Shown here: positions 49,108 to 58,674 of the stretch, piece by piece
Position numbering within the stretch: position 1 is the first letter of the stretch
Layout: every line of letters begins with the position of its first letter
Assembly: GCA_947449255.1 (NCBI GenBank)
Contig: CANFQX010000017.1
Span: forward strand, 1 to 64,000
Origin: Pseudobdellovibrionaceae bacterium
GTDB taxonomy: Bacteria > Bdellovibrionota > Bdellovibrionia > Bdellovibrionales > Bdellovibrionaceae
Reading direction: 5' to 3'
DNA length: 64,000 nt
Notes under the pieces: generated by a model
Databases searched by the model: none
What the model saw: the letters and a program-made list of their open reading frames with translations, nothing else
Told to the model about the DNA's origin: nothing
Translations under genes and position numbers: made by a program

Positions 49108-50793
49108 ATGCAATTTATTGAGAGGACCCGGATGATCGACCAAATTTTAAAAACACAAATTAAACATGTGGCAGGAAATGCCATCCTCTCATTGATTGTT
49201 ATTTCTTTAACGACTTCCTTCGCTTTTGCACAACCCCTTGCCATTCAAAGAGCACCGGGGAAAGAGCAAGTCCTTAAAAAAGATCTTATCCTTAAAGATG
49301 GTTCAATTTTTCCGGCTCGCATTACAGCCTACTACAATCTAATTGATGAACTTGAAGTTCGGATTGAAACCAATGGTTTGCCGGAATTTACTGAAAATTT
49401 AAATCCACTGATTGGCTTTGGTCGAGACACCGATGGCAATGATAAAATCGACACCTGGTTTTTAATCACTCCCCAAGGGATTGAGGTGAGTTACAAAGAG
49501 GGCTATAATATTTTTGGTCTTGATGTTCTCCCGGAAGTGCTTAAATCAAAATTCAATACCAATTTTGAAATGCACCTGAGCTCTGCGGTCAATTCTTTAT
49601 TAAGTTATATTTCTTTAACTGCTGATAAAAAACAACAACTCAACGAGGACTACTATCAACGCTGGATGGATATTGAAGAGGCCAAAAGCCAATTCCTTAA
49701 ATCTCAGAAAAAACTGCTCACTTCAAATGGAAATTCACAAAGCATCATCTTGTCCGAAAAACAAAAGGCAGCCTATCTTGCCCTGCAAAAAGCCAACTTG
49801 ATCCACCTTCAAAATGACATGAAGGTTTTTTCTGACAAAACTGTTTGGGGCTATGCCGCAGCAGATGTGGGTTTTGTTTTTTCAGGAACATTTCTTTTTA
49901 AAAGCATACTGAAGGGACTCAAATATCTTGCGCCCAAAAAAGCACTGATTGATTCAACCTTAATAGCCTCCATGGATACTGCAGTGAAAGGTTTTTTAAA
50001 AAATCATAAATTACAAATAAACACAGAGCTTAAAGCTCTGGATTCCCTGGCTGAGTCTAAAGCATTACCCCTTCGTTTCACCCACGGCTTGTTGAATGCA
50101 GCAATGGCAAGACAAGCGCTTCAACAGACCTTGAAAGGCTATAAGGTCAAGCAATTGCTTTTAAAAGGTGTTGAAAAGGCACTCCCCTTTGGAGCTTCTG
50201 TATTGAAGGCCGCTGCTGGTGAGTGGGAATATTTAGCCTTGAACTCCACGGTTCAAGCGACCTCAGAATTTTTTGCAAATTATGATGAGCTCTACAATCC
50301 TGATCCTTTGGTGATGGCTGAAAACTTCTTGAAAAATGACAGCATCCTAAAAAACATGAGGTTTATGGCGACAGAGACCTTATTTATGGTCGGTCTCTCT
50401 AAAAACATCAGTACACTCAAAGGTAAATTTTTAGCCAGCGGCGCCTTTGCACTGACCAATTCAACAATTTCAAATATAATTCTCAGCGATAAATTAGATG
50501 CCAAACGAGTGGCATTGGATACGACCTGGGAAGTCCTGATTGGAAATTCGCAAGTGCAACTGGATGTGGCCTCCCTGGCCTATTTTGAATCCCTCGCGCT
50601 CAAACAGCAAAACCCTCGTCTAAAATTGATTGGTTATGGCGTGTCTCTCTTGGATATGGGTGCGGGCTATTTTACCTACTCCCATGCCGCAACGGCCTTA
50701 GATAACTTATCAGGACCCGTCGCTAAACAAAGAAATTACTTCCGTTTGCTAACGCCGATTTATGTGAATGACAATTTATCTGCGGCTGAATAA
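49108..50793 (+). CDS. Large secreted/membrane protein, unknown function
   Basis: Signal peptide; FGRDTDGNDKIDTWF. Confidence 0.5.
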   Translation: MQFIERTRMIDQILKTQIKHVAGNAILSLIVISLTTSFAFAQPLAIQRAPGKEQVLKKDLILKDGSIFPARITAYYNLIDELEVRIETNGLPEFTENLNPLIGFGRDTDGNDKIDTWFLITPQGIEVSYKEGYNIFGLDVLPEVLKSKFNTNFEMHLSSAVNSLLSYISLTADKKQQLNEDYYQRWMDIEEAKSQFLKSQKKLLTSNGNSQSIILSEKQKAAYLALQKANLIHLQNDMKVFSDKTVWGYAAADVGFVFSGTFLFKSILKGLKYLAPKKALIDSTLIASMDTAVKGFLKNHKLQINTELKALDSLAESKALPLRFTHGLLNAAMARQALQQTLKGYKVKQLLLKGVEKALPFGASVLKAAAGEWEYLALNSTVQATSEFFANYDELYNPDPLVMAENFLKNDSILKNMRFMATETLFMVGLSKNISTLKGKFLASGAFALTNSTISNIILSDKLDAKRVALDTTWEVLIGNSQVQLDVASLAYFESLALKQQNPRLKLIGYGVSLLDMGAGYFTYSHAATALDNLSGPVAKQRNYFRLLTPIYVNDNLSAAE

Positions 50794-50803
50794 AGCGGTG
50801 CTT

Positions 50804-52435
50804 TTACGGAATATTTTCTTCAATCGCTTTGGTCAGTGAATTTTGATTTTTCACACTGCTACATACTTTTGTTGCCCATGGAGTTAAAGAGTCTTTTTGA
50901 TTATAAAAGAAAAATATATCTTCTTTATAAATTGAATCATTCACAGGTTGTGCTTCAAAGGCTTGATAAATATTTTGGCTGATATTTTTGCAGTTGTTTT
51001 TTAAAATGGCTGATTTTTTCGATACAGTCACTGGCGCAAATCCAGAATTTCCCGCTAGCAATGTTTGCTCTAACTCTTTGGACATATTTTTCTTAAGTTG
51101 AGTGGCCACTGATTTGTAATGCTCATTAGAAAATGGTATGAGATGATGAGAAGATGAATTTAAACTTGCGCTATCAAATTCCGAGAGGCCTTTTTCTTGA
51201 GCCAGCTTTTGAAGGTACGAGCTTCCCATTTTTTGACGAAGGCAGGTCTCGACTCCACTGGCCGAACTATCTCCCAATGACAAAAGCATATCTTTTCGGC
51301 AAGCATCTTGAACTCTCACCAGTAAATCATGATCCTCCGAAAGGCTTGCCGGCGCTGGCAGGGACTTAGGAATCAATTCTGCGACGAGGGCTTGCATTTT
51401 TTGCGTCTTTTGATGCTTATGAGTGCCTAGGGAGCAATTTTTTATACTGTCGTACTCGATCCCATCAAAAATATTTGATTTCATATAATCATATTTTAAG
51501 CGATTTTCTAATTTTAGACGATTTCCATTGTAGCGGTAAGCCACAACAGTTTCAGCAAAATCTTCTGTCGGATTTTTACCTCCGTACAAGGAGACGGCGG
51601 CCTTCGAATCTCCCATCGTCCAGTCCGTGGAAGCCACCGTGTTGTTCACAGTGGTTTTACCTTTCCACTTGGAAAGATTGAGCCACTCTGCGGATTCATC
51701 CTTTTTGTCTAGCATTCCCAGATTGTGTCCAATTTCATGAAACAGAGTGCTTTGTCGCTCTTCATGGGAATAAGTCCCCCATTTATCAAAAACCTCAACC
51801 ATGGCATTGGCCAAAGTGTTTTCGCCATTTTCATTTTTTTTCCCACGCGTGAAGTGAGTGAATTGTTTATTGTATGCAACGGGAAAAAAGCTCGATGGAT
51901 AATCAGAAAACATTGTGAGTGCATCATCTAGCTCCTCGGCCTTCCAGGGCGAAGAGTCGAACGCAATTCGATCTGAACCGTTGTAGCCATACTTTTGCAA
52001 CATATAGAGCAACTGCAGGCCTTCTTTTTTTCCGTAGATTTCTTGAGTGGCGCAAAGTACTTTTTTACAGGAAGAATGAAAGTTTGGCTTTAAAGACTCA
52101 GCCAATACTCCAGGATGATGTAAATCTGAAAATAGCTTTAGAAGTGCAGGATCCTCATCTTGAAACTGAATTCCATTGATTTTTTTTGCCTGCTTCGTGT
52201 TTATAAGACCTTCGTTGAGGAAATCCTTCATTTCTTTTTCGCTAGGAGGCTTTTTATTTTTGCACGGAGAATTCGCGATGTCCTGGATATTTGCAGAATT
52301 CCACGAACCTTCAAACTTCTTATTCAAATCACTTAAATCACGAAAGTTATCCCGTGGATGATTGCAGCACTTTTCAGCCATCGAATTTTTTGAAATGAAG
52401 GACAAAAACATTAAAACCGCAAGTCTCTTTTTCAT
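50804..52435 (-). CDS. Secreted metzincin-like zinc metalloprotease
   Basis: FHEIGHNLGMLD fits HExxHxxGxxD; signal peptide; Cys-rich. Confidence 0.65.
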   Translation of the reverse strand: MKKRLAVLMFLSFISKNSMAEKCCNHPRDNFRDLSDLNKKFEGSWNSANIQDIANSPCKNKKPPSEKEMKDFLNEGLINTKQAKKINGIQFQDEDPALLKLFSDLHHPGVLAESLKPNFHSSCKKVLCATQEIYGKKEGLQLLYMLQKYGYNGSDRIAFDSSPWKAEELDDALTMFSDYPSSFFPVAYNKQFTHFTRGKKNENGENTLANAMVEVFDKWGTYSHEERQSTLFHEIGHNLGMLDKKDESAEWLNLSKWKGKTTVNNTVASTDWTMGDSKAAVSLYGGKNPTEDFAETVVAYRYNGNRLKLENRLKYDYMKSNIFDGIEYDSIKNCSLGTHKHQKTQKMQALVAELIPKSLPAPASLSEDHDLLVRVQDACRKDMLLSLGDSSASGVETCLRQKMGSSYLQKLAQEKGLSEFDSASLNSSSHHLIPFSNEHYKSVATQLKKNMSKELEQTLLAGNSGFAPVTVSKKSAILKNNCKNISQNIYQAFEAQPVNDSIYKEDIFFFYNQKDSLTPWATKVCSSVKNQNSLTKAIEENIP

Positions 52436-52917
52436 GGCTGGGGCATTCCGGCTTTCCAGAAGGTGATACTCACTAGATCCTTTTTAGGCATGCTTGAAAA
52501 GCCGCCTTGAAAACCTTCTTTAATACTGCGCAATTGGAATGTCTTGCCTTTGTCATGCCCTTGCTCTAGTGACATTTTCCTTAATGATTTCTGAAGATCC
52601 AGTTCTGTAAAAAAGATTTTAAAGTCTGAATATGTCCATGGATTTAAACTCTGAGACAAATGAATGTAGTGCAGTTTGTTTTCTCTGAAACCCAGGCTTG
52701 TATCAAAATCTATACCTTTAAAATTATAGAAAAAGACAGTCTCATTATTCGTAATTTTTTTATCTTTTGGTGCACCCAAGATTTTAAGGACTTCATCAGT
52801 TGTGGTTTTTTCGAAGACAAATGCCGAAATTTGGCTTGGAAGAATTTTTTTTGAGAGGCTTGTCGCAAAGCCTGATGATGCAAATAAAATTATAATTGAA
52901 AGTATTGTGAATCTCAT
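52432..52917 (-). CDS. Small secreted SmpA/BamE-like protein
   Basis: Signal peptide; FEKTTTDEVLKILGAPKDKK...VFFYNFKG. Confidence 0.45.
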   Translation of the reverse strand: MRFTILSIIILFASSGFATSLSKKILPSQISAFVFEKTTTDEVLKILGAPKDKKITNNETVFFYNFKGIDFDTSLGFRENKLHYIHLSQSLNPWTYSDFKIFFTELDLQKSLRKMSLEQGHDKGKTFQLRSIKEGFQGGFSSMPKKDLVSITFWKAGMPQP

Positions 52918-53145
52918 TGTGTTTCTTATCGGGCAGATCCCAAAGAAAGCAACTCGACCAGGGACTGAATTTTCCGAATTTTCTCAAAGTGAGACTGTAA
53001 AACGCTAGCCACGTCGAACAACAGTTGATCATTCCATTAAGATGTCCGTTCAGTTATTCCACTCTCCTAAAAATGGAATCAAAGGATGCCATAAATTGAA
53101 AAGCCGCCCCTTGACGAACCCCCCTTTTCCATTGTCTATTGAATT

Positions 53146-53823
53146 GTGAATTTCATAGCCGAAAACCTTAAAATATTTAAAAAAGCTGCTCTACCACTTT
53201 TTACTTTGGTCGTGACGTCAAACACCATTGATCAGTACTTGAGCCTTCATGTTGAGCAAGCTCTCCAAAATCCAGAGGGGCTGAGCAATCAAGTCTATAT
53301 TTATGGTTTGTTGTCCATTTTAAGCAGCATTGTTTTTCCTGTTCTGCTTTTAACAATCGCACTTTTTGCAATGATTCAAGAGAGTTCAACTCAGCCCATC
53401 AAAAGCTTTTTGCGCAAGCACTTGGAACAAATTTATATTGAAACCTTCAGGGCCTGGGGGAAATCCTTGCTCTGGTCCTTACTGTTCATCCTTCCTGGCC
53501 TGTGGAAGTACCTTGAGTTTATTTTTGTTCCTTTCGTCGTCGCGACTTCAGAAAAATATGACCAAGGAGAACTTGATGCCCTCAAGGCATCCAGTTTTGT
53601 ATTTCGCAGAAATTGGCTTAAAATCCTAGGAATTTTGGGACTCTTTTACCTTTTTATTCCCCTTGTTTTAACAACTTTTTTTGATTCTTACCGATTGATC
53701 TGGAAGTCTCCGCTGGCAAGTCTCGCCTTAAGCTTTCTGGACACTTATTTTCTTTTGATTTCAACACAGCTGCTCTTTGGTCTTTTTCGGGAAGAGCTTT
53801 CCAAAAGCAAGGGCCTTCTTTAA
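53146..53823 (+). CDS. Multi-pass membrane protein (GTG start)
   Basis: Several hydrophobic segments; FVVATSEKYDQGELDALKASSFVFRRNW. Confidence 0.5.
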   Translation: MNFIAENLKIFKKAALPLFTLVVTSNTIDQYLSLHVEQALQNPEGLSNQVYIYGLLSILSSIVFPVLLLTIALFAMIQESSTQPIKSFLRKHLEQIYIETFRAWGKSLLWSLLFILPGLWKYLEFIFVPFVVATSEKYDQGELDALKASSFVFRRNWLKILGILGLFYLFIPLVLTTFFDSYRLIWKSPLASLALSFLDTYFLLISTQLLFGLFREELSKSKGLL

Positions 53824-53993
53824 AGCGAAGGAGCTTTGACCTCTCCCCACAAAAGACAAAGGGCTTAGCACCTGCCGCAGTGAATATTTTGAGGATTACT
53901 AAAATAAAAGATAAAACTCTCTTTATGGATTTCTTCTGTCATGCTATGAATAGTTCTTGTGCTCACGGAATTAAAAAATCATAAGAGGCAATA

Positions 53994-54818
53994 ATGGGAT
54001 CTGACTCAACGATCAAAACCATGGACGAGCGGCCAATCGGAGTCTTTGATTCAGGAATTGGCGGACTGACTGTTTTAAAAGAACTGGCACTGCAATTTCC
54101 TCAAGAGAACTTTCTCTATCTGGGCGATACCGCAAGGCTGCCCTATGGCTCAAAGTCACCTCAAACCATTCGCAAATATTGTGAACAAAATATCGAGCAT
54201 CTAAAAAATCAGAATGTGAAAGCGATCATTATTGCCTGCAATTCTGCCTCAGCACAATTTTCAGAAATACAGTACGCCGGTCTTCCTATCTACAATGTGA
54301 TTAAGCCAGGATCACAAAGGGCCCTGGAAGTGACCCAAAATCTGCGCATTGGAATCCTAGGAACTAGGGCAACGATTCAAAGCCAAGCCTATACAAACAC
54401 GATCCAAGCCCTCAACCCCAACGCTCAAATTTTTAATCAGGAGTGCCCGCTCTTTGTGCCACTTGCCGAAGAAGGGTGGGACAACGACCCCATCACCAAT
54501 TTGATTGTATTTAGGTATCTGAGTCGCCTGTTAGAAAAAAACATCGACACCCTGGTTATGGGATGCACACACTATCCCATTTTGAAAAATTCAATCGCAA
54601 GGTCCACAGGATCTAGCGTTGAACTCGTTGATTCAGGCGAAGCTATTGCTGCGTGGCTACAAGAAGACTTTATAAGCCAACGCCTAAGTCCCCGAGTTTC
54701 TGAAACCCCACGCAACATAGAGATCCGAACCACTGATTTTTCAGAGCACTTTTCACAGCTTGCCGTTAGAATTTTAAACCCAGTCAGAGCTTCATCTTTT
54801 GGAGTTGTTGATATTTAG
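53994..54818 (+). CDS. murI: Glutamate racemase
   Basis: IGVFDSGIGGLTVLKEL; GDTARLPYGSKS; IIACNSASA; VMGCTHYPIL. Confidence 0.96.
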   Translation: MGSDSTIKTMDERPIGVFDSGIGGLTVLKELALQFPQENFLYLGDTARLPYGSKSPQTIRKYCEQNIEHLKNQNVKAIIIACNSASAQFSEIQYAGLPIYNVIKPGSQRALEVTQNLRIGILGTRATIQSQAYTNTIQALNPNAQIFNQECPLFVPLAEEGWDNDPITNLIVFRYLSRLLEKNIDTLVMGCTHYPILKNSIARSTGSSVELVDSGEAIAAWLQEDFISQRLSPRVSETPRNIEIRTTDFSEHFSQLAVRILNPVRASSFGVVDI

Positions 54819-54823
54819 AATAA

Positions 54824-57757
54824 TTAGTGCTGAGAGCTGCTGCGTCTTTCAGTCTCTTCTTTAAAGAAATTACTTTCGAATCGGCGGAATGAGTCCAAAC
54901 GAACCTCAGAGCCTAAATTCATTTTCATACGACCTAAGGTCTCTTCTTCAAGCTGATGCATTTTGTTTAGGCCTTCATTCACAAAATCAGGGTGAATCTT
55001 CGACTTAAGATCAACGAGGGCCTTCACGAGGGCATTTCCCGCTGACAGCACCGCTAAAGACTTGTCTTCATCAATGCGCCAGGTCTTCAATAGATATTGC
55101 GACATCGCCTTATAAAGCCTAGCTTGGTAATCCTGATTCAAATAAATTTCGACATAGTTTTTTGTATAGATCACTGAATCCACATAAGTTTCTTTTATCT
55201 CTTCAACTTGAGCAGGATTGAAGCGCCGCTTTTCAAGCTCTTCCTGACGATCTTTTGTTTCCTTCAAAACTGCTGTTTGCATAGGATTGAGATCTTCTCT
55301 AACAATTTTATAAATCCGCTCCCCTCCAAACAAGACCAAGGCACCCAGTGCTGCCCCCAAGAGCAAAGAGCTGTTTTTTTCACGCCGACGTTTTGTTAAT
55401 AGATCTAAGGGCTTTAATGGGTTTGCCATAGACTGAGAAAGTGACGACACTTGACCCTCAATGACCTGGGTGATGTGACCTTCCATCGCTCGGGAAATTT
55501 TATTCCACTGCGAGGCCTCTACTAAACGCACCACTTCCTTTTCGATGGCTGCGTGAATGTCCTTCACTAACGACACCTTTTTAACAAATAAATCATCCAA
55601 AACATCTTGTTCCATCTTTTGCTGAAGCTTAACAAAAGACATTCTTAACTCTTCAATACTCAATTCACTTTTCTCTGACAATAGAGATTTCTCTTTCTCA
55701 ATTTTTTCTTCCAAGACTGCTTTTTGGGCTTCAAAAGCCTTAATATTTTGTGAGTTTTGCTGTTCCAAATCATAGCATCGAGCAGTGAGCTCATTATGCC
55801 TGCTCTCTAAGATCAAGACTTCCTCTTCCAATTTTTTCTTCTGAAAAGAAAAATCCTGTTGAGTCTTCCGAAGCCCTATAACTTTGCCCTCTTCTTCAAT
55901 GAGCATTCCCTGAATGCGCTGGTCTTCAGATTTAACTTTTTCAGTTAAAATTAAATTCTTCGCATCTAAGTCTTCATGAAGTCTCAGATTTCGTTGAAGT
56001 GCGGAATTGGATTGTTCAAGATCCACCGTAATTTGTGTCAATTGCTTTTGACTTGTATCAATAAGATCTTGAATTCGAACAGCTTCAACTTTAAGTGAAT
56101 TCAGAACTCGTGCGGATTCCAAATTGGCAGCATTTATTTTTTCTTCTGATTCCCCAATTGCTGATTTTAGAAGCCGCTCAGATTCATCGTAAGTGCTATT
56201 GCGAAGCGATTCTGTTTCATCCTGAGCAAGCCGTCGCAGTTGTTCACTGTCCATTTTTGCTTTTTTTAAAAGAATCTCAGAATCTTCTTGCGCAGACTGA
56301 CGTAGAATCTGCACTTCTTCCCGCGCATTTTTTCGCTGCTCCTCAGTCTCGTCTTTGACAATACGACGGAGTGCTTCGGTCTCTTCTTTCGCAAGCCTGC
56401 GCAGATTGTCTGTCTCTTCTTTGGCTACCCTACGTGTCGAGTCTGATTCCTCTTGAGCTTTTCTTCGCAAACTTTCTGTATCACTTTGGGTTGAAAGAAT
56501 CAAACGCTGTGACTCTTCTTTAGCTGTTAGAAGGACTTCATCCGTTGCTTCTTTGACTGATCGCCGAAGACTCTCTGCCTCATCTTTAGCCGCTTTCAGC
56601 ATTTCCTCTGACTCTTCTTTGGCTCTTTGTTTTCCAATAACAAAGGCCTCGGACTTGATGCCCTCTGCGGATTGCCTTGCACTCTGAACTAAATTTTCAG
56701 CAGACTTTGATGCCACCATGAGGGATTTTTCAGAATCCATGAATGCTTCAGTCTTTATTTTTTGCGCTTCGATCTTAGCCTCGGCTTTTGTTTTCTCGGC
56801 CTCTTTAGTTGCATCGACCAGCAACTTTTTCGCATTCTCTGAGGCATCTGAGACGACTTTTTGCGCTTCTAAATTTGCATCAGCCACTATCTTTTGAATA
56901 TCAGCATAAGTTTCCGTGGTGATTTTATGAGCGCCACGCCGCGCTTCTGCCGTAAATTCCTCTGCCTCTAGGATTGCATCTTCATCCATTTTTTGCGCTG
57001 CGATTAAAGCTTCTGACCTTATTTTTTCTGCTGAAGCTCGAGCCCTCGCCGTGATTTCCTCGGCTTCTTTCTGAGACTTATCACGCAAAGACTGTATGTA
57101 CTTATCAATTTCTTCACGGAGGACCTGAGCCTTTTTTCGAGCCTCGCGCAGAAGATCCTGTCCTTGCCGCTCTGAATTGGCTAAAATTTCGTCACTGTCT
57201 TTGCGTACTTCAGCCATTTTCTTCTGGTAGGTGTGTTCTGCATTTTCGTTGATCTCTCTGGCCTTTTGATGAATAGCCTGGACTTTTTTCTCAGCCAAGA
57301 CTTCTGCTTCTAAGACAATTTGAGCGGCTTTTTTTTTCGCGTCACTCAAAACAATATCAATAGCGAGAGGAGTTGGTTCTTTTGAGATGAAAATTTCATC
57401 CTGGATCACGGCTTCAGATTTTGGCACCTCTGCGGGCACCAACTTCTCTTCAGTTTTAACCTTTATCCTGATGATATAATCCGATTGTCCCAATTTAATT
57501 TTATCGTCAGTATGAACTTGCACCACAGACCCAGTCTGAATCGCTTGGTCATTGATGAAAGTTCCATTTGAAGAATTTTTATCTTCAATAAATACTTTAT
57601 TTCCTATTTTTGTCACCAAGATATGAATTCGGCTGACATGATAATCATTCAGCTGGATGTCCGCATCAATAGAACGGCCCATGGTGAACTCTTCTTTGTC
57701 CACCTCTTGCCTGAGCTCTGGCTCTATACCTTGAATCGTGACTAAAAAGGCACTCAA
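54824..57757 (-). CDS. FHA-domain protein with long hendecad-repeat coiled coil and late TM segment
   Basis: FHA: MGRSIDADIQLNDYHVSRIHILV...NSSNGTFIND; about 39 tandem 11-mers; TM SSLLLGAALGALVLFGG. Confidence 0.85.
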   Translation of the reverse strand: MSAFLVTIQGIEPELRQEVDKEEFTMGRSIDADIQLNDYHVSRIHILVTKIGNKVFIEDKNSSNGTFINDQAIQTGSVVQVHTDDKIKLGQSDYIIRIKVKTEEKLVPAEVPKSEAVIQDEIFISKEPTPLAIDIVLSDAKKKAAQIVLEAEVLAEKKVQAIHQKAREINENAEHTYQKKMAEVRKDSDEILANSERQGQDLLREARKKAQVLREEIDKYIQSLRDKSQKEAEEITARARASAEKIRSEALIAAQKMDEDAILEAEEFTAEARRGAHKITTETYADIQKIVADANLEAQKVVSDASENAKKLLVDATKEAEKTKAEAKIEAQKIKTEAFMDSEKSLMVASKSAENLVQSARQSAEGIKSEAFVIGKQRAKEESEEMLKAAKDEAESLRRSVKEATDEVLLTAKEESQRLILSTQSDTESLRRKAQEESDSTRRVAKEETDNLRRLAKEETEALRRIVKDETEEQRKNAREEVQILRQSAQEDSEILLKKAKMDSEQLRRLAQDETESLRNSTYDESERLLKSAIGESEEKINAANLESARVLNSLKVEAVRIQDLIDTSQKQLTQITVDLEQSNSALQRNLRLHEDLDAKNLILTEKVKSEDQRIQGMLIEEEGKVIGLRKTQQDFSFQKKKLEEEVLILESRHNELTARCYDLEQQNSQNIKAFEAQKAVLEEKIEKEKSLLSEKSELSIEELRMSFVKLQQKMEQDVLDDLFVKKVSLVKDIHAAIEKEVVRLVEASQWNKISRAMEGHITQVIEGQVSSLSQSMANPLKPLDLLTKRRREKNSSLLLGAALGALVLFGGERIYKIVREDLNPMQTAVLKETKDRQEELEKRRFNPAQVEEIKETYVDSVIYTKNYVEIYLNQDYQARLYKAMSQYLLKTWRIDEDKSLAVLSAGNALVKALVDLKSKIHPDFVNEGLNKMHQLEEETLGRMKMNLGSEVRLDSFRRFESNFFKEETERRSSSQH

Positions 57758-57759
57758 AT

Positions 57760-58665
57760 TTAAGCTCCTCTATTGGCAACCGTAGCTTTCGCAATATCAT
57801 TGGCGACCGCATCTTCTGCTAAGACCTCAGCGGAATCGCGGTTTTCATCAAAGGGCTTCTCATTCTCTGGGTATTTGTTATTGTCGCTTCGATACCAAAG
57901 CAAATCCAATGAACTCTCAAAACGATCCACCAAAGACACGTAGGCTCTTTCTGGAGACATAATAACGTTGGTTACATGAGACAGAAGTGAAAAAATAATT
58001 CCCACAATGGAAGTCTGCATAGCAAATGAAATCTCGTGAAGAAATCGATCCATGATATTTTTGGTATTTTCAAGATCTTGCAAATTCATTGTTCCCAACT
58101 CTTGCAAACCCCCTGCAATTCCAATGAAAGTTCCTAAAATACCACCGACCACAAAAAGTCCTGGCAAGATGGAGATCAAATCATTCAAGCCCACCATAGG
58201 GATGATCCCAAAAACACGATTAAAACAGGGGTTGTGCTGCAGAGTGGCCTTAGTGATGTTCAACAACTTCGGTGTGTCTTGAGTCCATTTTAAAAACTTC
58301 AATTGCTTTAAAATATCCTTTACTAACCATGCACACCCTTGGCGCACCAAAAACACTCGATCACTTGTTGCCATTGTAAAATCTGGACGACGGCGCAATT
58401 TTCTGTCGCGCAGCTCAAAGACTTCATAATAAGTGCGCTCCAAAATTTTCTTTGATAAAGAAAAGAAGGAAACATTTTCAACTTTTCCTGGGGTTTCTGA
58501 ATCCATAAATTGATTCACCCGTTTTTCAAACTCTCGAGCAAACCACTCATGACGGCGAACTGTATAGTAAATAATTGCTCGGAAGAAAAAACCCAACACA
58601 AATATGGCTGCCATCACATACGGCAGTATCAATATAAAATATTCTGTAAATGTCTGCTTACTCAC
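57760..58665 (-). CDS. MotA/TolQ/ExbB-like proton-channel family protein
   Basis: LPGLFVVGGILGTFIGIAGGLQELG; FAMQTSIVGIIFSLLSHV. Confidence 0.7.
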   Translation of the reverse strand: MSKQTFTEYFILILPYVMAAIFVLGFFFRAIIYYTVRRHEWFAREFEKRVNQFMDSETPGKVENVSFFSLSKKILERTYYEVFELRDRKLRRRPDFTMATSDRVFLVRQGCAWLVKDILKQLKFLKWTQDTPKLLNITKATLQHNPCFNRVFGIIPMVGLNDLISILPGLFVVGGILGTFIGIAGGLQELGTMNLQDLENTKNIMDRFLHEISFAMQTSIVGIIFSLLSHVTNVIMSPERAYVSLVDRFESSLDLLWYRSDNNKYPENEKPFDENRDSAEVLAEDAVANDIAKATVANRGA

Positions 58666-58674
58666 AAGTCACCT

